Assembly (NCBI GenBank): GCA_016719385.1
Contig: JADJZA010000011.1
Coordinates: forward strand, 1-64,000
Source: Candidatus Microthrix subdominans
Lineage (GTDB): Bacteria; Actinomycetota; Acidimicrobiia; Acidimicrobiales; Microtrichaceae
Length of the DNA: 64,000 nt
Reading direction: 5' to 3'
In this document: positions 27,014 through 35,221 of the stretch, piece by piece
How positions within the stretch are numbered: the stretch's first letter is position 1
Layout: every line of letters begins with the position of its first letter
The notes under the pieces: generated by a model
What the model saw: only the letters and a program-made list of their open reading frames with translations
Told to the model about the DNA's origin: nothing
Databases searched by the model: none
Program-made: the position numbers and the translations under genes

Positions 27014-28567
27014 GTGACCACCACCCCCCAGCAGCTGCTCGCTGCCCGCTGCCCCGACCTGGTCGGGGTGGATCGCTTCGAGATCCTCGAACCGGAGCTG
27101 GTGATCGAGGCCTCGGCCCCCGGGGCCGGGAACGACTCCGCGGGCGTATCTGGGACGGACGAGGTATCGACGAGCCGGTACCGGCTGACCCTCCGCTACC
27201 GGCTTCTGGCGGGCGCCGACGAGGTGGCCGCCTTCTCCGAGGTCGTTGAGTTCTTCGCCCCGGCCAGCCTCGAATCGCTCGGGGGGCACGCCGCTGACGG
27301 CGACAGCGGCGATGATGACGAGGCACTCCTCGCCGGGCTCGCCCGGCTGGTCGCGTTGGCGGCGGGCACCAGCTACTACAAGGTGGCAGCGCCGACGACC
27401 ATCGCCGTGATGATCGGCCCGATCACCGCTGCCGAGGCGATGTTCGTCCGAGAGCTCTACGACCACGGCATGCGAGAGTTCGCGGCCCGCAACGACCTGC
27501 CGGTGCCGCTCGATCAGCGGTGGGAGCTCGAGATCGACGCCAGCCGGGCTCCTACGCGGGTCACACCCGACGAGCGGCCCACATCGGCATCGGACCGGCT
27601 GGCGGCCGCCGGTGCGTTGGTCCCGGTCGGTGGCGGTAAGGACTCGGCGCTCGTGTTGTCGGTGCTGGGCGATCGCGCCGTCGCCTTCACGATCAACGCC
27701 ACCGAAGCGCCACGCCGGGTGGCGGCCGCGGCAGGCCTCACCCTGCACACCGCCGCCCGCCGCCTCGACCCCGCCCTGCGGGACTGGAACGAGCGGGGCG
27801 CCCTGAACGGGCACATCCCGGTCACGGCGGTCGTCACGGCGATCTCGGCGTTGGCCGCTCGGGCGCATGGCTGCACCGACGTCGTGCTCGGCAACGAGCG
27901 GTCGGCATCGGAGCCCACCCGCTGGGTCGGCGGGCAGGCGGTCAACCACCAGTGGGCCAAGTCGCTCATTGCGGAAGACCTCACCCAGGGGGCGCTCGAT
28001 GCGGTCAGCGGGGGTCGGCTGCGAACGTTCTCGATCCTGCGGCCGTTCACAGAGGTGGCGATCGCCTCGGGTTTGGTCACCGACGAGGCTCAGCTCGGCG
28101 CGTTCCTCTCGTGCAACGAGGCGTTCACCATCTGGCGGCCGACCGCCCAGCGCGCAGAGGGCACGTGGTGTTTGAACTGCCCAAAGTGCCGCTTCACGAC
28201 GCTGATGATGGCCCCGCACCTGTCCCCGGAACGCTTCGAGGAGATCTTCGGTGGGCGGCCGCTGCACGACCCGGACCAGGCCGAGGGCTACCGGGAGCTG
28301 TGGGACGAGGTATCGAAGCCCTACGAGTGCGTCGGCGAGATGGTGGAGTCCGCGGCGGCCATGGCCGAACTGGCCGGTCGGGATGCCTGGGCGGATGCGG
28401 CGGTCGTTCGCCTCACCGGCGAGAGCGCCACCGCCTACGCCGGCGACCACCACAGCTCGCTGGCCGCCCTGATGGTGCCCAGCGCCGATCATCGGGTGCC
28501 GGAGCCCTACCTGGGCTGGATGCTCGAACGGCTGGCCCCGGAACCAACTCAGCGCTCGGCGGGCTGA
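27014..28567 (+). CDS. murL: UDP-N-acetylmuramoyl-L-alanyl-L-glutamate epimerase MurL
   Basis: 517 residues from GTG 27014; GTG 26996 is an alternative. The central part has a PP-loop-like ATP site, LVPVGGGKDSALVLSVLGD (near residue 203), then TINATEAPRRVAAAAGL and VVLGNERSASEPTRW (near 293). The C-terminal part has a Cys cluster, WCLNCPKCRFTTLM (near 387), and KPYECVGEM. Family knowledge: MurL, described in Xanthomonas oryzae, uses ATP to epimerise the terminal L-Glu of UDP-MurNAc-L-Ala-L-Glu to D-Glu, working with MurD2. The immediate downstream partner here is a Mur ligase, which supports the call. Substrate use is inferred from family and context. Confidence 0.85.
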   Translation: MTTTPQQLLAARCPDLVGVDRFEILEPELVIEASAPGAGNDSAGVSGTDEVSTSRYRLTLRYRLLAGADEVAAFSEVVEFFAPASLESLGGHAADGDSGDDDEALLAGLARLVALAAGTSYYKVAAPTTIAVMIGPITAAEAMFVRELYDHGMREFAARNDLPVPLDQRWELEIDASRAPTRVTPDERPTSASDRLAAAGALVPVGGGKDSALVLSVLGDRAVAFTINATEAPRRVAAAAGLTLHTAARRLDPALRDWNERGALNGHIPVTAVVTAISALAARAHGCTDVVLGNERSASEPTRWVGGQAVNHQWAKSLIAEDLTQGALDAVSGGRLRTFSILRPFTEVAIASGLVTDEAQLGAFLSCNEAFTIWRPTAQRAEGTWCLNCPKCRFTTLMMAPHLSPERFEEIFGGRPLHDPDQAEGYRELWDEVSKPYECVGEMVESAAAMAELAGRDAWADAAVVRLTGESATAYAGDHHSSLAALMVPSADHRVPEPYLGWMLERLAPEPTQRSAG

Positions 28568-28571
28568 GCCC

Positions 28572-30002
28572 GTGCGGTTGGACGACCTGGCCGGGGCGAC
28601 CGTCCTGGTCCTCGGGCTGGGGATCGACAACCTGGCCGCCCTCGATGCCGTTCTGGCCGCCGGACCGGGGCGCGTGCTGGCTGCGGTCGACGATCCCGAC
28701 GCTGCGAGCGTCGCCGACCGGGACCGCTTGGGCGCGCTCGACATCGTGCTGATCGCGGCCGAAGATGCGATCGATGCCGGGCGCGAGGCCGGCGCACCGT
28801 TGATCGTCCTCCGCGCGCCGGGGTATCCGCGCCGGGGTGAGGTGTGCACCCGTTTGGAGGATGCCGGCGCCGTTTTTACGACGGCGGTCGATCTGTGGAT
28901 CGGCACCCACGGGGCCGCCCGTCCCATCGTGGCGATCACCGGCACCAAGGGGAAGTCGACGGTCACCGCACTGCTCGATTCGCTGCTCGACCTCCTCGGT
29001 ATCGAGCACCTGATGGGCGGCAACATCGGCCTGGCGATCTGGGCGGAGGCGCCAAATCCCCCGCCGGGCGTGCCGGCGGTGATCGAGGTGTCGTCCTACA
29101 TGGCCGCCGATGCGCACCATGCGCCCACGATCGGCGTGCTGACGTCGCTCGACGCCGATCACCTCACCTGGCACGGCTCGATCGAGCGCTACCGAAGCGA
29201 CAAGCTGCGGCTCTTCAGCGGTGGCGAGCAGCCGCCGCAGGTGGTGTTGGTCGACGGCGGCGACCCGGTGGCGCTCGAGGCGATCGGTCGCACCGGTCTG
29301 CCCGTCCAGGCGGTCGATCCCGACGATGGCATTGCCAGCGCTGCGGGGGCCCGGCTCGCCGAGCGGGGCTTTCCCCGGCACCTTGGCTCCAACCTGGCGC
29401 TGGCGGCGGCGGCCGCCGAACGGCTCTGCGGCCTGCTGGGGATCGACGATGTACCCCTCGGACGGGCCCTGACCGAACTGGCCGACCACTACGTCGCCCT
29501 CCCGTCACGCCATGCGACGATCGGTGAGCACCGTGGGGTCCGCTACATCGATGACGCGTTGGCCTCCAACCCGTTCGCTGCGGCGGCCGCGCTCGATGCC
29601 GTGGGTGAGGTGCCGGTGACCTGGCTGATCGGCGGGCAGTCGAGGGAGGTGTCCCTGGGACCGATGGCAGCCGCGTTGGCGCTGCGTCGCTCGCCGACGC
29701 TGCTGCTCGGGCTGCCCGATACCGGCGAGGCCTGGTGCGCCCAGATGGCAGGCCCGTCCGGGTCGCTCGGTTCGTCCGGTTCATCGGGCACCGGCGTGGG
29801 GGACACCGCAGCCCAGCCGGTTGGCCTCGAGACCGTCGCGGTCGCCGATGTTGGGGAGGCGGTGCGCATCGCGGCCACCCGAACCCCCGAGGACGGGGTG
29901 GTGCTGTTCGCCCCGGGCGCGCCCACGCCGTCGCGGCTGGGTACCTACCACGAGCGGGCAGCCGACTTTGCCGCCGCCTTCGCGGCGCTCAGCGGGGGCT
30001 GA
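28572..30002 (+). CDS. murD2: UDP-N-acetylmuramoyl-L-alanine--L-glutamate ligase MurD2
   Basis: 476 residues from GTG 28572, 4 bases after murL. Mur ligase architecture: N-terminal Rossmann part (VLVLGLGIDNLAALDAV), the ATP P-loop ITGTKGKSTVTALL near residue 121, EVSSYMAADA, SLDADHLTWHGSIERY near 195, RHATIGEHRGVRYIDDALAS near 318, and the C-terminal domain ending in APGAPTPSRLGTYHERA. The MurD-like order is clear, but pairing with MurL points to the L-glutamate-specific MurD2 variant. Residues 393-410 are a Ser/Gly insert. A classical murD elsewhere in the genome cannot be excluded. The 3' end overlaps the convergent Ddn-like gene by 14 bases. Confidence 0.85.
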   Translation: MRLDDLAGATVLVLGLGIDNLAALDAVLAAGPGRVLAAVDDPDAASVADRDRLGALDIVLIAAEDAIDAGREAGAPLIVLRAPGYPRRGEVCTRLEDAGAVFTTAVDLWIGTHGAARPIVAITGTKGKSTVTALLDSLLDLLGIEHLMGGNIGLAIWAEAPNPPPGVPAVIEVSSYMAADAHHAPTIGVLTSLDADHLTWHGSIERYRSDKLRLFSGGEQPPQVVLVDGGDPVALEAIGRTGLPVQAVDPDDGIASAAGARLAERGFPRHLGSNLALAAAAAERLCGLLGIDDVPLGRALTELADHYVALPSRHATIGEHRGVRYIDDALASNPFAAAAALDAVGEVPVTWLIGGQSREVSLGPMAAALALRRSPTLLLGLPDTGEAWCAQMAGPSGSLGSSGSSGTGVGDTAAQPVGLETVAVADVGEAVRIAATRTPEDGVVLFAPGAPTPSRLGTYHERAADFAAAFAALSGG

Positions 30003-30450
30003 GGCGGATCACCGGGATCGTGCGGTCGGTGCGTTGTTGGTAGTCGGTGAAGTCGGCGTACATGTCGACCAGGCGCGGCCACAGCGCAGCCCGTTCATCG
30101 GCGCCGACCTCGCGGGCGACCATCTCGGTCTCGACGCCACGCCGGTTGACGGTGACCTCCGGGTGTTCGATCACGTTGTAGTACCACGCAGGATTGCTCG
30201 GCATCCCGCCCTGGGAGGCGACGAGGATCAGGTCGGCCCCGTCCTCCATGAACAACAGCGGCACGGTGCGCGGCTCGCCGGAGCGGCGGCCGATGGTCGT
30301 CACCAGCACCACGTCGGTGCCCTTGAGGAACTTGCCGCCGATGCGACCGTCGGTCAGCCGGTACAGCCGGGTGGTCAGCCGGCTCATCACCTTGATGACC
30401 ACGCCCCCCACCTTCACCTGCCGGTCGTTGTAGGAATCGTTGGTCGTCAC
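29989..30450 (-). CDS. Deazaflavin (F420)-dependent nitroreductase family protein
   Basis: 153 residues from GTG 30450, chosen because TACGAT (30458-30463 on this strand) ends 7 nt upstream. Ddn/FDOR-type split-barrel: KGTDVVLVTTIGRRSGEPRT and VPLLFMEDGADLILVASQGG, then NPAWYYNVIEHPEVTVN, with the characteristic NPAWYYN. Members bind F420 or F420H2 and reduce quinones or xenobiotics at the membrane. N-terminal residues 10-35 are amphipathic and may be membrane-associated. An F420-using host fits Actinobacteria. Convergent with murD2; the divergent recA promoter is upstream. Confidence 0.85.
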   Translation of the reverse strand: MTTNDSYNDRQVKVGGVVIKVMSRLTTRLYRLTDGRIGGKFLKGTDVVLVTTIGRRSGEPRTVPLLFMEDGADLILVASQGGMPSNPAWYYNVIEHPEVTVNRRGVETEMVAREVGADERAALWPRLVDMYADFTDYQQRTDRTIPVIRLSPR

Positions 30451-30457
30451 GGGACCG

Positions 30458-30463
30458 ATCGTA
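30458..30463 (-). promoter_or_regulatory. -10 hexamer TACGAT of the Ddn-like gene
   Basis: Read on the minus strand, TACGAT ends 7 nt before GTG 30450; leaderless pattern. Confidence 0.5.
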
Positions 30464-30483
30464 ATCGAACACAGCTTTGGTGC

Positions 30484-30513
30484 TTGCCCCGAACAGGCGT
30501 TCGTAACTACACT
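30484..30513 (+). promoter_or_regulatory. recA promoter with a LexA box filling the spacer
   Basis: TTGCCC (30484-30489) and TACACT (30508-30513) are 18 bases apart. The spacer holds a perfect actinobacterial LexA box, CGAACAGGCGTTCG (30490-30503). A repressor bound here would block both elements. The predicted start near 30520 leaves a leader of about 185 nt before recA. Confidence 0.75.
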
Positions 30514-30705
30514 GACGTCATCTTGTTGCCGCAGGCTGCGAGCTGACCAGAGAACCGGTTCCAAACCATCCCGCCGAGAATGACCGGGTTGTGAGGGTTC
30601 GGGCCTCCCCGATTCGTTGTCACACCCCCTCCGTAGGGTCGACATCAACAACCCGCACAGCACCGGGGGCCACAGGCGGTCCCCTCAATCGCCAAGGAGA
30701 TCACC

Positions 30706-31788
30706 ATGGCTACAGATACGGATCGCAGCAAGGCACTCGACATGGCTCTCGGCCAGATCGACAAGCAGTTCGGCAAGGGCTCGGTCATGCGCATGGGCGA
30801 GAAGACCTCGATGAACGTCGAGGTGATCTCGACCGGCGCGCTGAGCCTCGACGTGGCGCTGGGCATCGGCGGGCTCCCCCGCGGTCGGGTCACCGAGATC
30901 TACGGTCCGGAGGCGTCGGGCAAGTCCACGCTCGCCATGCACGTCGTCGCAGAAGCCCAGCGCAACGGCGGCACCTGCGCCTACGTCGACGCCGAGCATG
31001 CGATGGACCCCTCCTATGCGTCGAAGATCGGCGTCGACATCGACCAGCTGCTCATCTCCCAGCCCGACACCGGCGAGCAGGCGCTCGAGATCACCGACAT
31101 GCTGGTGCGCTCCGGTGCCATCGACGTCATCGTCATCGACTCGGTCGCCGCCCTCACCCCCCGGGCCGAGATCGAGGGCGACATGGGCGACACCCACGTC
31201 GGCCTGCAGGCCCGGCTGATGTCCCAGGCGCTACGCAAGCTCACCGCCAACCTCAACCGCTCCAACACCATCTGCATCTTCATCAACCAGTTGCGCGAGA
31301 AGATCGGCGTCATGTTCGGCTCCCCCGAGACCACCTCCGGCGGCCGGGCGCTGAAGTTCTACTCCTCGGTCCGTCTCGACATCCGCCGGATCGAGTCGAT
31401 CAAGAACGGCGTCGAGGTGGTCGGCAACCGCACCCGGGTCAAGGTGGTCAAGAACAAGATGGCCCCGCCGTTCAAGCAGGCCGAGTTCGACATCATGTAC
31501 GGCAAGGGCATCAGCCGAGAGGGTTCCCTGCTCGACCTGGCGGTCGATCTCAACATCGTCAAGAAGTCGGGTGCCTGGTACACCTACGACGGCGAGCAGC
31601 TGGGCCAAGGCCGGGAGAACGCCAAACAGTTCCTCATCGACAACGCCGAGATCATGGTGGAGGTCTCCGAGTTGGTCCGCAATCAGATGGGGATCGGCGA
31701 CCAGCCGGACGAACCTGTCGATGCCGGTGCCGCCGCCGACGACGAGTTCACCGCCGCCGACGATGTGCCGATCGCTCTGGACGGCTAG
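30706..31788 (+). CDS. recA: Recombinase RecA
   Basis: 360 residues from ATG 30706 with AAGGAG at 6-nt spacing. Binds single-stranded DNA, drives strand exchange and stimulates LexA self-cleavage. Walker A GPEASGKST near residue 67, Walker B VIVIDSVAALTP near 141, loop L1/L2 segments MGDTHVGLQARLMSQALRKL and INQLREKIGVMFGSPETTSG; the acidic C-terminus (DEFTAADDVPIALDG) is typical. No intein. recX is not adjacent; a strong terminator follows instead. Expression should be damage-inducible from the LexA box at 30490. Confidence 0.97.
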   Translation: MATDTDRSKALDMALGQIDKQFGKGSVMRMGEKTSMNVEVISTGALSLDVALGIGGLPRGRVTEIYGPEASGKSTLAMHVVAEAQRNGGTCAYVDAEHAMDPSYASKIGVDIDQLLISQPDTGEQALEITDMLVRSGAIDVIVIDSVAALTPRAEIEGDMGDTHVGLQARLMSQALRKLTANLNRSNTICIFINQLREKIGVMFGSPETTSGGRALKFYSSVRLDIRRIESIKNGVEVVGNRTRVKVVKNKMAPPFKQAEFDIMYGKGISREGSLLDLAVDLNIVKKSGAWYTYDGEQLGQGRENAKQFLIDNAEIMVEVSELVRNQMGIGDQPDEPVDAGAAADDEFTAADDVPIALDG

Positions 31789-31946
31789 TTGCCGCTGAGC
31801 CATCACGAGCGTTCGACGTCGAGCGCACCTTGATCCAACGAAGCCCACCGGTCCGTCCGATGTTGGGCTTCCGATTCCGCAGACGACCTCCCAGGTTCGT
31901 CTCCGGCGTGGGACCCCCGAGCCTGCCAGCCACCGGTCCCGCTTTC

Positions 31947-31993
31947 ACGACGGGGAGAACGGCTCTCCAGCCCGTTCTCCCCGTCGTCGTTTT
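31947..31993 (+). terminator. Strong intrinsic terminator after recA
   Basis: ACGACGGGGAGAACGG (31947-31962) and its exact reverse complement at 31972-31987 make a 16-bp stem with a 9-base loop, followed by CGTTTTC. It lies between recA and the convergent fdhD and may act both ways. The 158 bases between recA and the stem hold nothing recognisable. Confidence 0.8.
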
Positions 31994-32000
31994 CTTGGCG

Positions 32001-32846
32001 TTACCTGGCTCGTGTTGAGCGAGCATCCACGATGCGATCGGGGCGGGTGTAGACGTTGGCGTGATCGCCCCTGACAAAGCCGACCAAGGTGATGCCCGCC
32101 GCTTCGGCGGTGGCGACCGCCAGCGCTGTTGGGGCCCCGACGGCGGCGACGACCGGCACCCCGGCCATCGCCGCCTTCTGCACCAACTCGAACCCGGCCC
32201 GCCCGGACAGCACCAGCAGCCGTCCCGCCAGCGGCAGCTGGCCGTGTTGCAGCGCCCAACCCAGCACCTTGTCGACCGCGTTGTGGCGGCCGACGTCCTC
32301 CCGGACGGCCAGGATCGAGCCGTCGGGTGTGGCCAGGGCGGCACCGTGGGTGCCGCCGGTCTGCTCGAACAGGTGTTGACCGGCGCGCAGCCGGTCGGGC
32401 AGCTGGAGGACCACATCGGCGGCGACGGTCGTCGGATCACCATCAGCGGGAAACGAGGTGGCCAGGGTCATCGCATCGACCGCAGAGGTCCCGCAGATGC
32501 CACACGAGGCGGTCGTCGTTCCGAGACGCACCCGGGCGGCCGGCGGCGCATCAACCTCCTCGCCGAGGACCACGTCCAACACGTTCAGCCCATCGTCGCC
32601 GTCGACACCCAGGTTGAACCGCGCCGAGACCACGTCGTCGACGGCGGTGACGATGCCTTCGGCGAGCAGCCACCCGTGGGCCAGGTCCACGTCCTCGCCG
32701 GGGGTCCTCATCGTCGTCGTCAGCACCCGGCCGTCGAGCCGGAGCTCGAGGGGCTCCTCGTGGGCGACCGTGTCGCTGGCGGCGTCCGGGTGCAGCCGGC
32801 CGGCACGGATGTGGAGGACCGGCCGTCCCCGGGTGCGGTGGCTCAT
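32001..32846 (-). CDS. fdhD: Formate dehydrogenase accessory sulfurtransferase FdhD
   Basis: 281 residues from ATG 32846. FdhD carries sulfur from a desulfurase to the bis-MGD molybdenum cofactor of formate dehydrogenases. Signature residues: TASCGICGTS near residue 113 (persulfide cysteines in CxxC), LFEQTGGTHGAAL near 160, REDVGRHNAVDKVLGWAL near 182 and GRAGFELVQKAAMAGVPV near 214. A CACGAT hexamer ends 6 nt before the ATG. The divergent neighbour is mobA, another step of the same cofactor pathway; no formate dehydrogenase gene is in the window. Confidence 0.93.
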   Translation of the reverse strand: MSHRTRGRPVLHIRAGRLHPDAASDTVAHEEPLELRLDGRVLTTTMRTPGEDVDLAHGWLLAEGIVTAVDDVVSARFNLGVDGDDGLNVLDVVLGEEVDAPPAARVRLGTTTASCGICGTSAVDAMTLATSFPADGDPTTVAADVVLQLPDRLRAGQHLFEQTGGTHGAALATPDGSILAVREDVGRHNAVDKVLGWALQHGQLPLAGRLLVLSGRAGFELVQKAAMAGVPVVAAVGAPTALAVATAEAAGITLVGFVRGDHANVYTRPDRIVDARSTRAR

Positions 32847-32928
32847 CTGGCCATCGTGTCACGGCGCAGCGCGTGCCCGGCGGGGCTTCGGCGTGACATC
32901 GTCCGTCGACGGTGACAGGGTGCGGGCG

Positions 32929-33831
32929 ATGGCCGATCGATGTGCAGCGCTTGCCCACCTCATCGTCGTCGCCGGCGGTGGCGGTGAGCGTTTGGGTGGG
33001 GTGGACAAGCCGCTCAGCGTCGTCGGCGGGCGACGTCTGATCGACCACGCCCTGGGCGTTGCGGTGACCGGGCGATGCCTGGTCGTGCGCCCGTCCGACC
33101 GGCACCCGATCGGGCGGGTTGTGGGGTTGGCCACGGTGGAGTCGGTGGCCGAACGGCCGGCTGGCGGCGGACCCGCAGCCGGCATTGCGGCCGCCCTCAA
33201 TGCCCTGGGTCGTCCCCGGGACGGTGATGCGGGCGGCGAGCCCGCCGAAACGAACGTCGGCGCCCTCGTGGCGGTGCTGGCCGCCGACCACCTGGCCCCG
33301 CTCGACGCGGTGGTCGCCGAGCTGGTCGAGGCGATTCGGCGCCATCCCGAATCTGGAGTGGCCGTGGCTGCCCCCGCGGGCGAGCCGCAGTGGCTGACTG
33401 CGGTCTGGCGGTTCTCGACGCTGATCGAGGCGGTCGACGCTCTGGGAACGGCTGACGGAGCGTCGGCCCGGGCGCTCACCAATCACGGCACGCCGCTGTT
33501 GGTGGAAGTTCCTCGGGTGGTCAGCCTGGACGACGCCGAAGACCTGTGGGCGGCGGTGGCCGACGGCTCGCCGGCACTTGGCGTCGCCGGCCCGATGCCC
33601 GCCCGAAGCCGGGTGGTCGACGCACTGTCCGGCGCTGGGGGCGTTGGTGGGGTCGGCGACACCGTCGACCCCGATGGCCACGCTGCCACCCTGCTCGGCG
33701 TCGTTGAAGCCGTGCCGCCGCCCTCGGAATGGACGACGGTGCGGCCCGCCATCCCTTGGGTGTTCGTGGGGCCTCCCGCCCCGCCCGCTGCCCACTGGGC
33801 CGGCGCCCATCTGGTTCCGCTGGAGCGCTGA
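32929..33831 (+). CDS. mobA: Molybdenum cofactor guanylyltransferase MobA-like (NTP transferase)
   Basis: 300 residues from ATG 32929; CAGGGT ends 7 nt upstream. The N-terminal nucleotide-binding signature is VVAGGGGERLGGVDKPL (residues 12-28), then RPSDRHPIG and ERPAGGGPAAGIAAAL (near 80). The acceptor-site region VAVLAADHLAPLD (near 108) stands where MobA has LACDxP; the usual proline is not directly after the Asp-like position. A C-terminal extension of about 90 residues is Pro/Gly-rich. It adds GMP to molybdopterin to form MGD. The divergent fdhD supports the role. Confidence 0.8.
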   Translation: MADRCAALAHLIVVAGGGGERLGGVDKPLSVVGGRRLIDHALGVAVTGRCLVVRPSDRHPIGRVVGLATVESVAERPAGGGPAAGIAAALNALGRPRDGDAGGEPAETNVGALVAVLAADHLAPLDAVVAELVEAIRRHPESGVAVAAPAGEPQWLTAVWRFSTLIEAVDALGTADGASARALTNHGTPLLVEVPRVVSLDDAEDLWAAVADGSPALGVAGPMPARSRVVDALSGAGGVGGVGDTVDPDGHAATLLGVVEAVPPPSEWTTVRPAIPWVFVGPPAPPAAHWAGAHLVPLER

Positions 33832-33857
33832 CGGCGTCCTTGTGGCTGCGTCCGGCC

Positions 33858-35156
33858 TCAGTCGTCCAGGTGCCCCAACCAGCTTGGGCGGCGCAGGGCG
33901 AACGTAGCCGCCAGATAGGCGCACCCGGCGACGACAACCGTGGGCCCCGGCCCGAAAAGGTCGCTGGTCCATCCCTGGGCGAGCGACCCGAGGGGGATCG
34001 AGAGGGTGAACAGGGTGATGTAAAGCGCCAGCACCTTGCCCCGCATCGACTCGTCCACCTGGATCTGCAGCGTGGTGTTGAGCGTTGCGGCAATCGGCAG
34101 ATAGGCGGCACCTGCAACGAGCAAGGCGACCAGCCCGATCAGGTACACCGGGGTGGCGGCGAAGGCGACCAGCGCGACGCCGTAGACCAGCATCGCCACC
34201 CCGGCGAGGCGGCTGCGGGCGACGCCCGATCCGGGTCCAGCGATGATCGGAGCGGCGAGCACCGAGCCGATCCCCAGCGCCGCGCTCAGCAGCCCGTACT
34301 CCAGCCCGCCGACGCGGAACACCTCCTCGGCGAACACGATGACCAGGGAGAAGACCGGCTGACCGAACAGCCCCAACACCACCACCGACAGATAACAGGC
34401 AGCCATGCCACGATGGCGACGGACGTAGGCGATCGTGTCGGCCGCATCGGTGAGGACCCTCGGCCTGGGCGTGGTCACCCGCTGCCGGGCGGCGAGGGAG
34501 ATCATCGACAAGGCGATGAGCACGGCGACGTACGAGGCGGCGTTGATGAAGAATGCCGGGCCCGGGCCGAGGGTGACCAGCACCAGCCCTCCAAGCCCCG
34601 GGCCGAAGGCCCGCGCTGCGTTGAACTGGGCCGAGTTGAGGGTCACTGCGTTGAGCAGGGCCTCCCGGGGCACCAACTCCGAGACGAAGGCCTGCCAGGC
34701 CGGAGCGTTGATGCCCGTGATCACCCCACCGGTGGCGACCAGGCCGATGATCACCGGCACCGATGCTCGGCCTGAGCTCCAGGCAACGCCCATGGCGATG
34801 GCCACAACCGCCATGGCGCTCTGCGTGACCAACAGGATGCGCCGCCGGTCGAGACGGTCGGCCAGCGAGCCGCCCAGCGGCGACATGAGCGCCATCGGTG
34901 CCAGCTGACTGAAGGCGGCGATGCCCACCCACGTCGACGACTCGGTCAGCTGGAACACGACGTAGGGCACTGTGAGGTTCTGCACCCAGGTGCCGCTGTT
35001 GGACAACAGCGCCCCGATCCAGAACAGCCGGAAGTTTCGAAACCGGAACGCGGCCGCAGCATCGCGCAGGCCGGGCTTGGCCGGCGGCGTGGCGGGCGTC
35101 TCGGTCGGGGCGTCGCCGGGGGACGGAGCGGAAGCGATGGCGGCCAACCTACCCAC
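33858..35156 (-). CDS. Major facilitator superfamily exporter (EntS-like MFS_3)
   Basis: 432 residues from GTG 35156 (GGGGAG 8 nt upstream). About 12 membrane helices, after a soluble N-terminal 40 residues. Motifs: FRLFWIGALLSNSGTWVQNL (helix 1), GGSLADRLDRRRIL (the MFS loop 2-3 motif A) near residue 97, GITGINAPAWQAFVSELVPR near 150 and FNAARAFGPGLGG near 180. This pattern belongs to the EntS/YfmO-like proton-coupled efflux branch. Cargo unknown. Note the TAGGTT hexamer 7 nt before an in-frame ATC at 35138, which may be the true leaderless start. The C-terminus (WLGHLDD) is convergent with mobA. Confidence 0.85.
   Translation of the reverse strand: MGRLAAIASAPSPGDAPTETPATPPAKPGLRDAAAAFRFRNFRLFWIGALLSNSGTWVQNLTVPYVVFQLTESSTWVGIAAFSQLAPMALMSPLGGSLADRLDRRRILLVTQSAMAVVAIAMGVAWSSGRASVPVIIGLVATGGVITGINAPAWQAFVSELVPREALLNAVTLNSAQFNAARAFGPGLGGLVLVTLGPGPAFFINAASYVAVLIALSMISLAARQRVTTPRPRVLTDAADTIAYVRRHRGMAACYLSVVVLGLFGQPVFSLVIVFAEEVFRVGGLEYGLLSAALGIGSVLAAPIIAGPGSGVARSRLAGVAMLVYGVALVAFAATPVYLIGLVALLVAGAAYLPIAATLNTTLQIQVDESMRGKVLALYITLFTLSIPLGSLAQGWTSDLFGPGPTVVVAGCAYLAATFALRRPSWLGHLDD
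35146..35151 (-). promoter_or_regulatory. -10-like TAGGTT inside the annotated MFS start
   Basis: On the minus strand, TAGGTT ends 7 nt before an in-frame ATC (35138-35136), exactly the spacing seen before ATG/GTG at the other leaderless genes. Confidence 0.35.
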
Positions 35157-35209
35157 GGAGGTCCGCTCCCCGGGGCGGGCGTTGGATGATCAACCTTCGG
35201 CGCCTCGGT

Positions 35210-35215
35210 TAGCGT
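35210..35215 (+). promoter_or_regulatory. -10 hexamer TAGCGT of the VOC gene
   Basis: TAGCGT ends 6 nt before GTG 35222; leaderless pattern. Confidence 0.5.
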
Positions 35216-35221
35216 CGAGGC

